Assembly (NCBI GenBank): GCA_034437555.1
Contig: DAOTTQ010000046.1
Location: 1 to 64,000, forward strand
Length of the DNA: 64,000 nt
Direction: 5' to 3'
DNA from: JANWYT01 sp034437555
GTDB taxonomy: Bacteria; Chloroflexota; Anaerolineae; Aggregatilineales; Phototrophicaceae
The notes below the pieces were generated by a model, which was not told the DNA's origin, ran no database searches, and was given only the letters and a program-made list of their open reading frames with translations. The position numbers and the translations under genes were made by a program. This document shows, piece by piece, positions 17,154 through 24,314 of the stretch (within the stretch, counting starts at the first letter, position 1; every line of letters starts with the position of its first letter).

Positions 17154-18589
17154 TGAACATTTGAATTTTGCACGATAGCTCGCAACGCTTCTGCGCGTCG
17201 TTTTCGCTCATCCTCTGGCATCGTTAGCGCGTCATGAAGCGCGTTAGCGGTGCTATACACATCAAACGGTGAAACAATTAGGGCGTATTCGCCCAATTCG
17301 TAAAACGCGCCAGCATGTTCACTTAATACAAGCACACCATCTCGCTGATTAACAAGTACCCCCTCTTTTGCCACCAAGTTCATGCCATCTGCCAATGGGT
17401 TGACCAATAACACATTATAAAGTTGCATGGCGGCAAGAGCGCGATGATAATTCTCACCCACAATAACACGCACAGGCTCCCAAAATTCACTGCTAAATTG
17501 CGCATTAATCATGCCAGCTTCTGCCATAATATCCCGCAAATAGGTTTGATACTCGTCTACTTCCATTCGTGATGGCACAAGTAACGCGAGCTTTTGTACC
17601 TTACCAATGTGTTCGGGATGTGCTTCTAGCATTGCTTTGTAGGCTTGTAGCCCACGCAAAATATTCTTGCTAGGCTCTACTCGGTCAACCCGCAAAATCA
17701 GTTTGCGGTCACCAATTTGGCTTAACATTTGCCCTTTGTAGAGATGTGCCAAAGGTTCATGGATCAGTTGCTCAATGGCATCGCTATCAATACTAATGGG
17801 GTAATTGGTCGCGTGTACTTTGCGTTCTTGATACACAATACTATCGCGTGCGCCATAGGTGTGTGCGTCCTCTAAATAAAAACGCGCTGTTTGCACAAAA
17901 TTAAAAGCATCGCGTTTGGTCTGAAATCCGATACGGTCACTGTAGAGCATACCGCTTAAAATAGCCTCTCGCATCTCACGGGGTAAAATGCGCCACCCAT
18001 CAATACCGGGCCAAGGGATATGAACAAAGGGTTGAATTTGTACGCCATAGCCCACGCGCTCACGAAGGAATTTAGGAAACAAATACAGATGATAATCTTG
18101 TGGAAAAACAATGATGGGGCGTTCATTTTTCTTAAGTTCATCTGCAATACACTCGGCAACAGCATCCGCAAACAACTCGTTCATGGGTGTGTAGCCTTCG
18201 TTCCAAGCCTTCCATGTGTTCACGTCAATCACAGGTGAGCGCGTCATGTCCCACATACTGTGCTGGATAAACCACAAAAGAGGGTTTGCAATGGTGCTGT
18301 AGTATTGGTTGTAAGTGTCTTCATCGGCAATAACCAAGCGCATTTTAATGCCGTCAACCAATGGGGTAGTTTCGGTTTGTGCCTGTGACCAGGCTTTGTC
18401 TGATTCGCTAAGCGCTGTGGCAATCCACAATACATCCATTTTTTGTGCCAAACTCATGAGGGCAGTGACTAATCCCCCCGTACCACGCTTGCTCTTAAAT
18501 GTACCATCGGGCATGGTTTCAAATTGAAAGGGGCCCCTGTTAGAGACAATAACAATTAAGGGGGAAAGCTTAGAATTTTCTGATGACAT
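17045..18589 (-). CDS. otsA: Trehalose-6-phosphate synthase (GT20)
   Basis: A 514-residue GT20 glycosyltransferase that joins a nucleotide-activated glucose to glucose-6-phosphate. Family landmarks are VSNRGPFQFE at the N-terminus, PQDYHLYLFPKFLR, HIPWPGIDGWRILP, RVDRVEPSKNILRGLQAYKAML and VNPLADGMNLVAKEGVLVNQR. The last 35 or so residues (after WFERQVEDALN) are a low-complexity Ser/Thr/Ala tail encoded opposite the end of otsB. Convergent otsA and otsB together give the OtsAB route to trehalose, an osmolyte and stress protectant. Its promoter region has a TATACT -10 (18629-18624) and a perfect palindrome at 18669. Confidence 0.94.
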   Translation of the reverse strand: MSSENSKLSPLIVIVSNRGPFQFETMPDGTFKSKRGTGGLVTALMSLAQKMDVLWIATALSESDKAWSQAQTETTPLVDGIKMRLVIADEDTYNQYYSTIANPLLWFIQHSMWDMTRSPVIDVNTWKAWNEGYTPMNELFADAVAECIADELKKNERPIIVFPQDYHLYLFPKFLRERVGYGVQIQPFVHIPWPGIDGWRILPREMREAILSGMLYSDRIGFQTKRDAFNFVQTARFYLEDAHTYGARDSIVYQERKVHATNYPISIDSDAIEQLIHEPLAHLYKGQMLSQIGDRKLILRVDRVEPSKNILRGLQAYKAMLEAHPEHIGKVQKLALLVPSRMEVDEYQTYLRDIMAEAGMINAQFSSEFWEPVRVIVGENYHRALAAMQLYNVLLVNPLADGMNLVAKEGVLVNQRDGVLVLSEHAGAFYELGEYALIVSPFDVYSTANALHDALTMPEDERKRRAEALRAIVQNSNVHQWFERQVEDALNSHANKSPTSSTLEAIISADDNTA

Positions 18590-18668
18590 AAGGCATTCTC
18601 TTTAGATAATTGTCGTTTATCTAAGTATACCTCATTACTATGTGACGATAGCGCGATAATAGGCGTTA

Positions 18669-18683
18669 GTACCACCGTGGTAC
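18669..18683. promoter_or_regulatory. Perfect 15-bp palindrome upstream of otsA
   Basis: GTACCAC-C-GTGGTAC is a perfect inverted repeat, 80 bp upstream of the otsA start and about 40 bp upstream of its -10. The otsA promoter lacks a good -35, so the site could be for an activator. The binding protein is unknown. It differs in sequence from the LacI-type sites nearer the sugar operon. Confidence 0.5.
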
Positions 18684-18812
18684 TTTTACACCCTATACCA
18701 AACCTTAAGAATGCAACTGTTGATATAAACTTCTTTTGCCTCATGCTTTTTGGACAATCCTCACTCTAAAATAAAGCCAAATTCAAATGTTGCTTGCACG
18801 CACAACAGTTAC

Positions 18813-18841
18813 TTGACAAAAATTGTAATTTTGAATAGAAT
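18813..18841 (+). promoter_or_regulatory. Promoter of the sugar-uptake/GH65 operon
   Basis: TTGACA (18813-18818) and TAGAAT (18836-18841) are spaced by exactly 17 nt, a near-consensus primary promoter. Transcription would start about 18848, inside the operators that follow. Confidence 0.85.
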
Positions 18842-18843
18842 AA

Positions 18844-18870
18844 GTAAAACGATTTAGTAAAACGATTTAC
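18844..18870. promoter_or_regulatory. Tandem LacI-type operators
   Basis: Two near-identical sites, GTAAAACGATTTAG (18844-18857) and GTAAAACGATTTAC (18857-18870), share one base and are 13 bp apart. The second is an inverted repeat GTAAA-ACGA-TTTAC with the central CG step typical of LacI-family operators. They overlap the predicted start of transcription, fitting repression by the LacI-type regulator encoded at 23288 in the same operon. Confidence 0.7.
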
Positions 18871-18922
18871 TTGCGTATCTTACTAAACCGTAAAAAGTTA
18901 AATTATGAAAAGGACTTAGAAA

Positions 18923-20215
18923 ATGAAATCCTCACGCTATTGGCTAATGATTTTAGTTATTGTTTTTGGACTTGTTGGGGGCGTATTTGCCCAAGAAGAC
19001 CCTGAAGAACAAGCACGCGAAGCAGCGCGCCTTGCTGCCGAAAGCACTTCTGACCTTGTGTTAGCTGGTTGGTCATCTAGCGCAGAAGAAGATGCAACTC
19101 TACAAGCCCTTCTTACACAATTCACGGAAGAAACAGGCATCACGGTCGATTTCATCCCCTCCCCTAACCATCCCTTGACCATGCAAACATCGTTTGCTTC
19201 GGGTCAATACGCCAACGTTTTCTATGTTGATAGCTCCATTTTGCCCGATTGGGTCAACGCAGGTGTTATTGACGTAGGCGAAGGCAAAATTGCCGATGTT
19301 GAGGGCTTGTACCCCAATTTGCTAGAAGTCTTTACCGTGGATGGCATCCTCTATTGCCCACCAAAAGACTTTTCTACCCTCGCGCTAGAATACAACAAGG
19401 ATTTGTTTGATGCCGCGAATGTCGCTTATCCTACTGCCGAGTGGACATGGGAAGACCTTCGTACCGCAGCTGAAGCCCTTAATGACCCCGAAAATGGCAT
19501 TCTTGGCATCGTTATGCCCGTAGAATTAGCACGTTGGTTGCCCTTCATCTATCAAGGCGGCGGCACAGTCCTTGCAGATGACGGCACTTTTGGGCTAGAT
19601 AGCGCAGAATCCCGCGAAGCCTTAGAATTCTTCATTCAGTTACATGCCGACGGTATCGCCAGCACCCCCGACCAAGTAGACAGTGGTTGGAGTGGTGAAG
19701 CCTTTGGTAAGGGACGCGCTGCCATGACAATGGAAGGCAACTGGGTGATTAATTTCTTGCTCCAAAATTACCCCGAATTAAACTGGGGTGTAGCTCCCCT
19801 TCCTGCCGGTCCCGCTGGTCAAGCAACCATGGCGTTTACCGTGTGCTACGGTGTGGGCGCAACCAACGATAACCTAGACGCAAGCTGGCAATTAGTGAAT
19901 TTCTTGACAGGCGCACAAGGACAAATTAGCACCGCAGAAGTGAGCTTTGGGCCCATGCCTTCTAACTCTGCTGCCGCAGAAGCCTATGTAGAAACATGGG
20001 AACCACGCACCGAAGGTCTTGGTTTCGACCCCGCCGACGTGCAAGTCTTCATTGACGCTGCCGACTATAGCTATCGTTGGCAATTCCCTGTCGGCTTTAA
20101 TGTGGTAGGCGATACATTTAACGCCAGCCTACAACGCGCCGTAAAGGGTGATGCCACCCTAGATGATGTTATCTTTGAAACACAACTTGCTTTTGAAGAT
20201 TGGTCTAGCCGTTAG
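18923..20215 (+). CDS. Sugar ABC transporter substrate-binding protein
   Basis: A 430-residue extracytoplasmic solute-binding protein of the maltose/carbohydrate family (family 1). The signal peptide is residues 1-23 (ending VGGVFAQ); there is no lipobox Cys. The mature protein has the typical pattern EETGITVDFIPSPNH, YANVFYVDSSILPDWVNAG, CPPKDFSTLALEYNKDLFD, GEAFGKGRAAMTMEGNWVI and NWGVAPLPAGPAGQAT. It captures a sugar, probably an oligosaccharide, for the two permeases encoded next. Two hairpins lie between this gene and the permeases, so it should be made in excess. No ATPase gene is in the operon; a shared MsiK-like ATPase elsewhere is expected. Confidence 0.92.
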   Translation: MKSSRYWLMILVIVFGLVGGVFAQEDPEEQAREAARLAAESTSDLVLAGWSSSAEEDATLQALLTQFTEETGITVDFIPSPNHPLTMQTSFASGQYANVFYVDSSILPDWVNAGVIDVGEGKIADVEGLYPNLLEVFTVDGILYCPPKDFSTLALEYNKDLFDAANVAYPTAEWTWEDLRTAAEALNDPENGILGIVMPVELARWLPFIYQGGGTVLADDGTFGLDSAESREALEFFIQLHADGIASTPDQVDSGWSGEAFGKGRAAMTMEGNWVINFLLQNYPELNWGVAPLPAGPAGQATMAFTVCYGVGATNDNLDASWQLVNFLTGAQGQISTAEVSFGPMPSNSAAAEAYVETWEPRTEGLGFDPADVQVFIDAADYSYRWQFPVGFNVVGDTFNASLQRAVKGDATLDDVIFETQLAFEDWSSR

Positions 20216-20224
20216 TTTTACTCT

Positions 20225-20256
20225 AAAACAGGGGGCGAGCCTTCGCCTCCTGTTTT
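20225..20256 (+). terminator. Strong intercistronic hairpin after the binding-protein gene
   Basis: AAAACAGG and GGCGA on the left arm pair with TCGCC and CCTGTTTT on the right around a small loop, giving a stem of about 13 bp. It lies 9 bp after the stop and has only a four-T tail. It could stabilise the upstream mRNA or partly terminate transcription. Confidence 0.65.
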
Positions 20257-20261
20257 GGCTT

Positions 20262-20304
20262 ATGATGCTTCACAATAAGATAAACTAAAAGCATCATCTT
20301 TTTT
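20262..20304 (+). terminator. Second intercistronic hairpin with T run, before the permease gene
   Basis: ATGATGCTT (20262-20270) pairs perfectly with AAGCATCAT (20289-20297) around an 18-nt loop, followed by C and six T. It ends about 24 bp before the preferred permease start and probably acts as a leaky terminator between the binding protein and the permeases. Confidence 0.65.
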
Positions 20305-20327
20305 ACAAAATTATGGGAGCTATGGCG

Positions 20328-21704
20328 ATGACCAACTCACCTGTACTTAGTTCTATTCCGCACAAAAGCGAAGCCAGCTTCTTTAGACGTTTAGTAAACA
20401 CAGAACAATTCGCTGCTTACATGTTTGTTGCACCCGCATTCGTCATCTTTCTACTCTTTTTGCTCTTACCCATTGTCGCCACCGTTGCCATCAGCCTTAC
20501 CAATTGGAATGGAATTAGCCCACTTTCGCAAACAGCAAAAGGCGCAAGCGGTCAAATTATCTTTACAAACCAAGCAAACGAAGAAATTCTTATTCCAAAA
20601 GGCACAGAGCTAAAGTCCCCGATTAAAGACGGTGTGATTTACGTCACAATTGAAGATGTGATTATTCCTGCTGGAAGTGGGTCTACACAACAGGGTGCCG
20701 TCCAAGCATCCAACAATTCGCTAGGGCGAGAGACCAATATTCGTGCCAATGCCGTCACACTTTTACCCGATGCCCTCTTAGAAAGAGTAAGCGTTACCAA
20801 TCCCTTGCCTATTTCTGGAGGTGTAGATAACGCCTATGAATGGGTAGGCACGACGAACTATCAACGCCTGCTTACAGAAGAGGGGTTAACGCAACGCGAC
20901 TTTTTTCTTTCTGTAAAGAACACAGTATACTTCGTACTAGGGGTTGTTCCCACACAAACAATTCTCGCGCTTGTTTTGGCTGTCATCCTAAACCAACGTT
21001 GGCTAAAAGCAAAAGGCTTCTTTAGAACAGCCTTTTACTTCCCTTCCATCACTTCTAGCGTGGTTATTTCGCTGGTGTTTATGTGGATGTTTACACGCGG
21101 TGGGCTAGTAAATACCATCTTAGGTGGCATATTCACGGATTACCAATCGGTGACATGGCTTAATGATGCTAACGGCGTGCTACACAATCTCTTTGGCGTT
21201 TTTGGCATTAATCGAGCGACAGCGGGCGAGTTTTGGCAAACCCGAATGGCAGGCATCACGCTTTGGGATTGGATCAGTGGGCCCAGTGTCACCATGTTTA
21301 CCATCATGATTTTGAACACATGGACAACTATCGGTACAATGATGGTTATTTACCTTGCGGCTCTACAAAGTATCCCATCATCCGTCTATGAAGCAGCTTC
21401 TATTGATGGCGCATCAATGTGGCAAACCTTTAGAAGAATCACTGTTCCTCTGTTGGGTCCCACAACCTTCTTCGTGGTAACAATTGGTTTAATCGGCACA
21501 TTTCAGGTTTTCGACCAAATCTTTGTAATCTCTTCAGGAGGTCCCGCCAAAACCACACTGACGATTGCTTATGGAGTCTATGAAAGCGGCTTCCGTAACT
21601 CACAAATGGGGTTAGCTGCCGCCAGCGCACTGGTGCTGTTTGTCATTATTTTCTTGTTTACGCTACTACAACGCTCATTCATTCGTGACCAAGACGAGAC
21701 TTAG
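20328..21704 (+). CDS. Sugar ABC transporter permease (MalF-type) with inserted beta domain
   Basis: A 458-residue inner-membrane permease. The first helix is at residues 33-58. The remaining helices follow residue 185 and include the ATPase-coupling EAA loop (YEAASIDGASMWQTFRRITVPLLGPT). The predicted first external loop is enlarged by about 100 residues (roughly residues 68-168) and resembles the beta-rich domain of phage baseplate J proteins: ILIPKGTEL, VTIEDVIIPAGSGS and SVTNPLPISGG. ATG 20328 is chosen because GGGAG lies 8 nt upstream; ATGs at 20313 and 20322 are worse placed. The partner permease starts 11 bp downstream. Confidence 0.9.
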   Translation: MTNSPVLSSIPHKSEASFFRRLVNTEQFAAYMFVAPAFVIFLLFLLLPIVATVAISLTNWNGISPLSQTAKGASGQIIFTNQANEEILIPKGTELKSPIKDGVIYVTIEDVIIPAGSGSTQQGAVQASNNSLGRETNIRANAVTLLPDALLERVSVTNPLPISGGVDNAYEWVGTTNYQRLLTEEGLTQRDFFLSVKNTVYFVLGVVPTQTILALVLAVILNQRWLKAKGFFRTAFYFPSITSSVVISLVFMWMFTRGGLVNTILGGIFTDYQSVTWLNDANGVLHNLFGVFGINRATAGEFWQTRMAGITLWDWISGPSVTMFTIMILNTWTTIGTMMVIYLAALQSIPSSVYEAASIDGASMWQTFRRITVPLLGPTTFFVVTIGLIGTFQVFDQIFVISSGGPAKTTLTIAYGVYESGFRNSQMGLAAASALVLFVIIFLFTLLQRSFIRDQDET

Positions 21705-21715
21705 GAGGCAATGAC

Positions 21716-22660
21716 ATGGCTACTGCAGCAATTCATGAAAGCACAGCGAGCAAACTCACAAAACGGGGTTTGTCTATTGTGGCAATTGTCTTCCTTGTTC
21801 TCTTTGCGCTCATCGAAACAATGCCGTTTGTACTGACAATTGCCAATTCGTTTAAGTGCTTGCCTGCCGTAGAGCAATTTCCGCAGGTCTTTGTTCCTAA
21901 TTCGCTTACGCCCACAGGGTGCAAAAACGAAAATGGCATCACTTTGCCCGCTACTGCCACAACAACTCCTTACACTTTTACGCCATCACTAGAAGGTTAT
22001 GAAAAAATCTTCCAATTCGACTTTCCGATGTGGTTTGTCAACAGCATTATTTATGCCGTCAACGTTACCATCCTTAGGCTTATTCTAAACTCTATGGCGG
22101 GGTATGCGTTGGCACGCATGACGTTTGTAGGCAAACGCGCCTACTTCTTTGGCATATTGGGTATCATGATGGTGCCGGGCATCGTCCTCGTTATTCCCAA
22201 GTTTATCATCATGCGCGAGCTAGGCTTGCTCAACACCTATTGGGGCTTAATTCTTGCCTTAGCCGCCGACCCCTTCGGTGTTATTTTGATGAAGCAATTC
22301 TTTGAGTCTGTGCCAAAAGAACTAGAAGAAGCGGCATTTGTGGATGGTGCAAGCCACTACACCATCTTCTTTAGAATCATTCTACCTATCTCCACACCTG
22401 CGCTCACAGCGTTGGCTATCTTTAGTTTTCAAGGCACTTGGAATAACTTCATGGATGTGCTAATTATTAACGGTAGCTCTCCCAATCTTTATAACTTACC
22501 GTTAGGTCTTGCGCTTTTGCGTGGGCAATTTGGCGATACGCTAGAATGGAATACGTTTTTAGCGGGCGCAGTGATGACAACTTTGCCTATGGCGATTATC
22601 TTCTTTATCTTCCAACGCTACTTTGTTGAAGGTATTAGCTATACAGGCATTAAGGGGTAA
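21716..22660 (+). CDS. Sugar ABC transporter permease (MalG-type)
   Basis: A 314-residue inner-membrane permease with six helices. The coupling loop ELEEAAFVDGASHYTIFFRIILPISTPAL is the EAA motif. The C-terminal signature is WNNFMDVLIING and IFFIFQRYFVEGISYTGIKG. The first external loop is longer than usual (about residues 46-95) and has two Cys (48 and 69) that could form a disulfide. A GGAGG site precedes the ATG. With the upstream permease it forms the membrane channel for the sugar delivered by the binding protein at 18923. Confidence 0.93.
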   Translation: MATAAIHESTASKLTKRGLSIVAIVFLVLFALIETMPFVLTIANSFKCLPAVEQFPQVFVPNSLTPTGCKNENGITLPATATTTPYTFTPSLEGYEKIFQFDFPMWFVNSIIYAVNVTILRLILNSMAGYALARMTFVGKRAYFFGILGIMMVPGIVLVIPKFIIMRELGLLNTYWGLILALAADPFGVILMKQFFESVPKELEEAAFVDGASHYTIFFRIILPISTPALTALAIFSFQGTWNNFMDVLIINGSSPNLYNLPLGLALLRGQFGDTLEWNTFLAGAVMTTLPMAIIFFIFQRYFVEGISYTGIKG

Positions 22661-22663
22661 TCA

Positions 22664-23275
22664 GTGCAATCTGTAACGAACATTCTCAAAACAACCGCCC
22701 AATCTTTGTGGCATCGTGGCTATTTGTATGTTTGGGCAAATGTCGCCTTTTTTGTGGCATGTTTGCCCATCATTACTCTGCCTAGCGCATATTTCGCGCT
22801 GTGGCGTTTGATGTATACCCTGCACAAAGAACCCGACACTGCAAACATGGCGTTGTTTTGGGAAACGTTTAAGCAAAACTTTTGGCAATCCACCCTTTGG
22901 GGAGCGTTAAATCTTGCTTTTGCAATAGTTCACATCAGCAATATGATTGCCTATGCCAATAATCCCGAACCCCTGTTTCGCGTGTTAAATATCGTATGGG
23001 GTGTCATTCTATTTTTATGGCTAGGCATACTGCTATACAGTGGAGGCATTTACGCCGCCATGCAAACGCCCAATGTCTGGGAGGCAACAAAGAATGCGTT
23101 TGTGATGGTCTTACGTCACCCATTCTTTACGCTTTTCTTGATGACACTGGTGATGTTACTCGTCAGCATCAGTTTGTGGTTTTTAGCCTTGTGGGTGGTA
23201 CTCACTGTTTCTATGATTGCGTCACTTAGCAGTGCGACTACAATAGAGCTTCTATATCAAAAAAACACAAAGTGA
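22664..23275 (+). CDS. DUF624 (YesL-like) membrane protein
   Basis: A 203-residue protein with five hydrophobic segments. It begins at GTG 22664, 3 nt after the permease stop. The pattern LWHRGYLYVWANVAFFVACLPIITLPSAYFALWRLMY matches the DUF624/YesL family, small membrane proteins typically encoded beside carbohydrate ABC transporters. Their function is not established; an accessory role in transport or its regulation is usually supposed from context. The context here (between permeases and regulator) is standard for the family. Confidence 0.82.
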   Translation: MQSVTNILKTTAQSLWHRGYLYVWANVAFFVACLPIITLPSAYFALWRLMYTLHKEPDTANMALFWETFKQNFWQSTLWGALNLAFAIVHISNMIAYANNPEPLFRVLNIVWGVILFLWLGILLYSGGIYAAMQTPNVWEATKNAFVMVLRHPFFTLFLMTLVMLLVSISLWFLALWVVLTVSMIASLSSATTIELLYQKNTK

Positions 23276-23287
23276 CGGGTTATCAAA

Positions 23288-24286
23288 ATGGTATCGATTA
23301 GAGATGTGGCACAAGAAGCTGATGTATCCGTAACTACCGTTTCTCTTGTTCTTAACAACAAGGGCAACATTAGCGAAATAACGCGCACGCGGGTAATGCA
23401 AGCCGTTGAGACGCTGGGTTATAAGCGCAGTTTTCGCGCCCAAAATCTACGCAATCAGCAATCACGCATTATCGGCTATGCATCCAAATCGCAAAGTGTC
23501 GCGTATAACTTTGTGCTAAGCGAGTTTTTAGCGCATTTAGTACAAGGTGTAGAACGTTATCAACGCCACTTGTTGCTCTTCTCTAATCCTGTTACTTCTT
23601 CTACCGATGTTTATCGTCGCCTGATAGAAACTGATGTTGTAGACGGCTTCGTTCTCTCTTTTACAGAGGAAAACGACGAGCGTTTTGAATTTTTACACAA
23701 TGAGGGTATTCCATTCGTCGCCTTTGGTCGTAGTCTATCACCGTATGACAACCTTGTGCATTGGGTAGACGTAGATGGTAAAGATGGTATGTACCAAGCC
23801 ACCCAACATCTTATTGAACAAGGACATGAACGCATTGGTTTTATTGGCTGGCCCCCAGGTTCCGCCTCTGGGGATGCTCGTTTTCAGGGGTATCTTAAGG
23901 CATTAAACGAAGCCAACCTTAGCCCTAATGAAGCATGGGTAATTCGTGCCGAAGATGCTATTGATACAGGCTACAATGCCACTCATGAACTACTCCAAAA
24001 TGCGCCTAATTTAACGGCAATAGTCGCAATTAGTGATATGCTTGCGGTGGGTGCGCTACGTTACTTTAATGCAGCCGGAAAGCGTTTAGCCGTTACAGGT
24101 TTTGACGATAACCCTATTTCACGCTCCACCCATCCCACGCTTACCACAGTGCGCCAGCCCATTATAGAAATAGCAGAGCGAGTAACGGAGTTACTTGATG
24201 ACCAATTATCTGGCAGAACACCAAAACAGCAAACCTATCTCTTACTGCCAAAACTTATCATCCGTAACAGCAGTATAGGCACTTAA
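23288..24286 (+). CDS. LacI family transcriptional regulator
   Basis: A 332-residue regulator. The N-terminal helix-turn-helix (VSIRDVAQEADVSVTTVSLVLNNKG) and hinge precede a periplasmic-binding-like effector domain. The effector domain contains LIEQGHERIGFIG and the C-terminal TTVRQPIIEIAERVTELL typical of the family. It probably represses this operon by binding the tandem CG-centred operators at 18844-18870, with the transported sugar or a phosphorylated product as inducer. It sits inside the operon, between DUF624 and the GH65 enzyme, so it would be autoregulated. Confidence 0.93.
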   Translation: MVSIRDVAQEADVSVTTVSLVLNNKGNISEITRTRVMQAVETLGYKRSFRAQNLRNQQSRIIGYASKSQSVAYNFVLSEFLAHLVQGVERYQRHLLLFSNPVTSSTDVYRRLIETDVVDGFVLSFTEENDERFEFLHNEGIPFVAFGRSLSPYDNLVHWVDVDGKDGMYQATQHLIEQGHERIGFIGWPPGSASGDARFQGYLKALNEANLSPNEAWVIRAEDAIDTGYNATHELLQNAPNLTAIVAISDMLAVGALRYFNAAGKRLAVTGFDDNPISRSTHPTLTTVRQPIIEIAERVTELLDDQLSGRTPKQQTYLLLPKLIIRNSSIGT

Positions 24287-24314
24287 TCACTTTAATTCAT
24301 AGAGGATTCCTTCG

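Larger units (their letters stand above)
18590..18922. other. Divergent regulatory region between otsA and the sugar operon
   Basis: This 333-bp gap holds control elements for both directions. They are a candidate -10 for otsA (TATACT, 18629-18624, no good -35), a 15-bp perfect palindrome (18669-18683), the sugar-operon promoter (18813-18841) and tandem LacI-type operators (18844-18870). No gene is seen. Confidence 0.7.
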
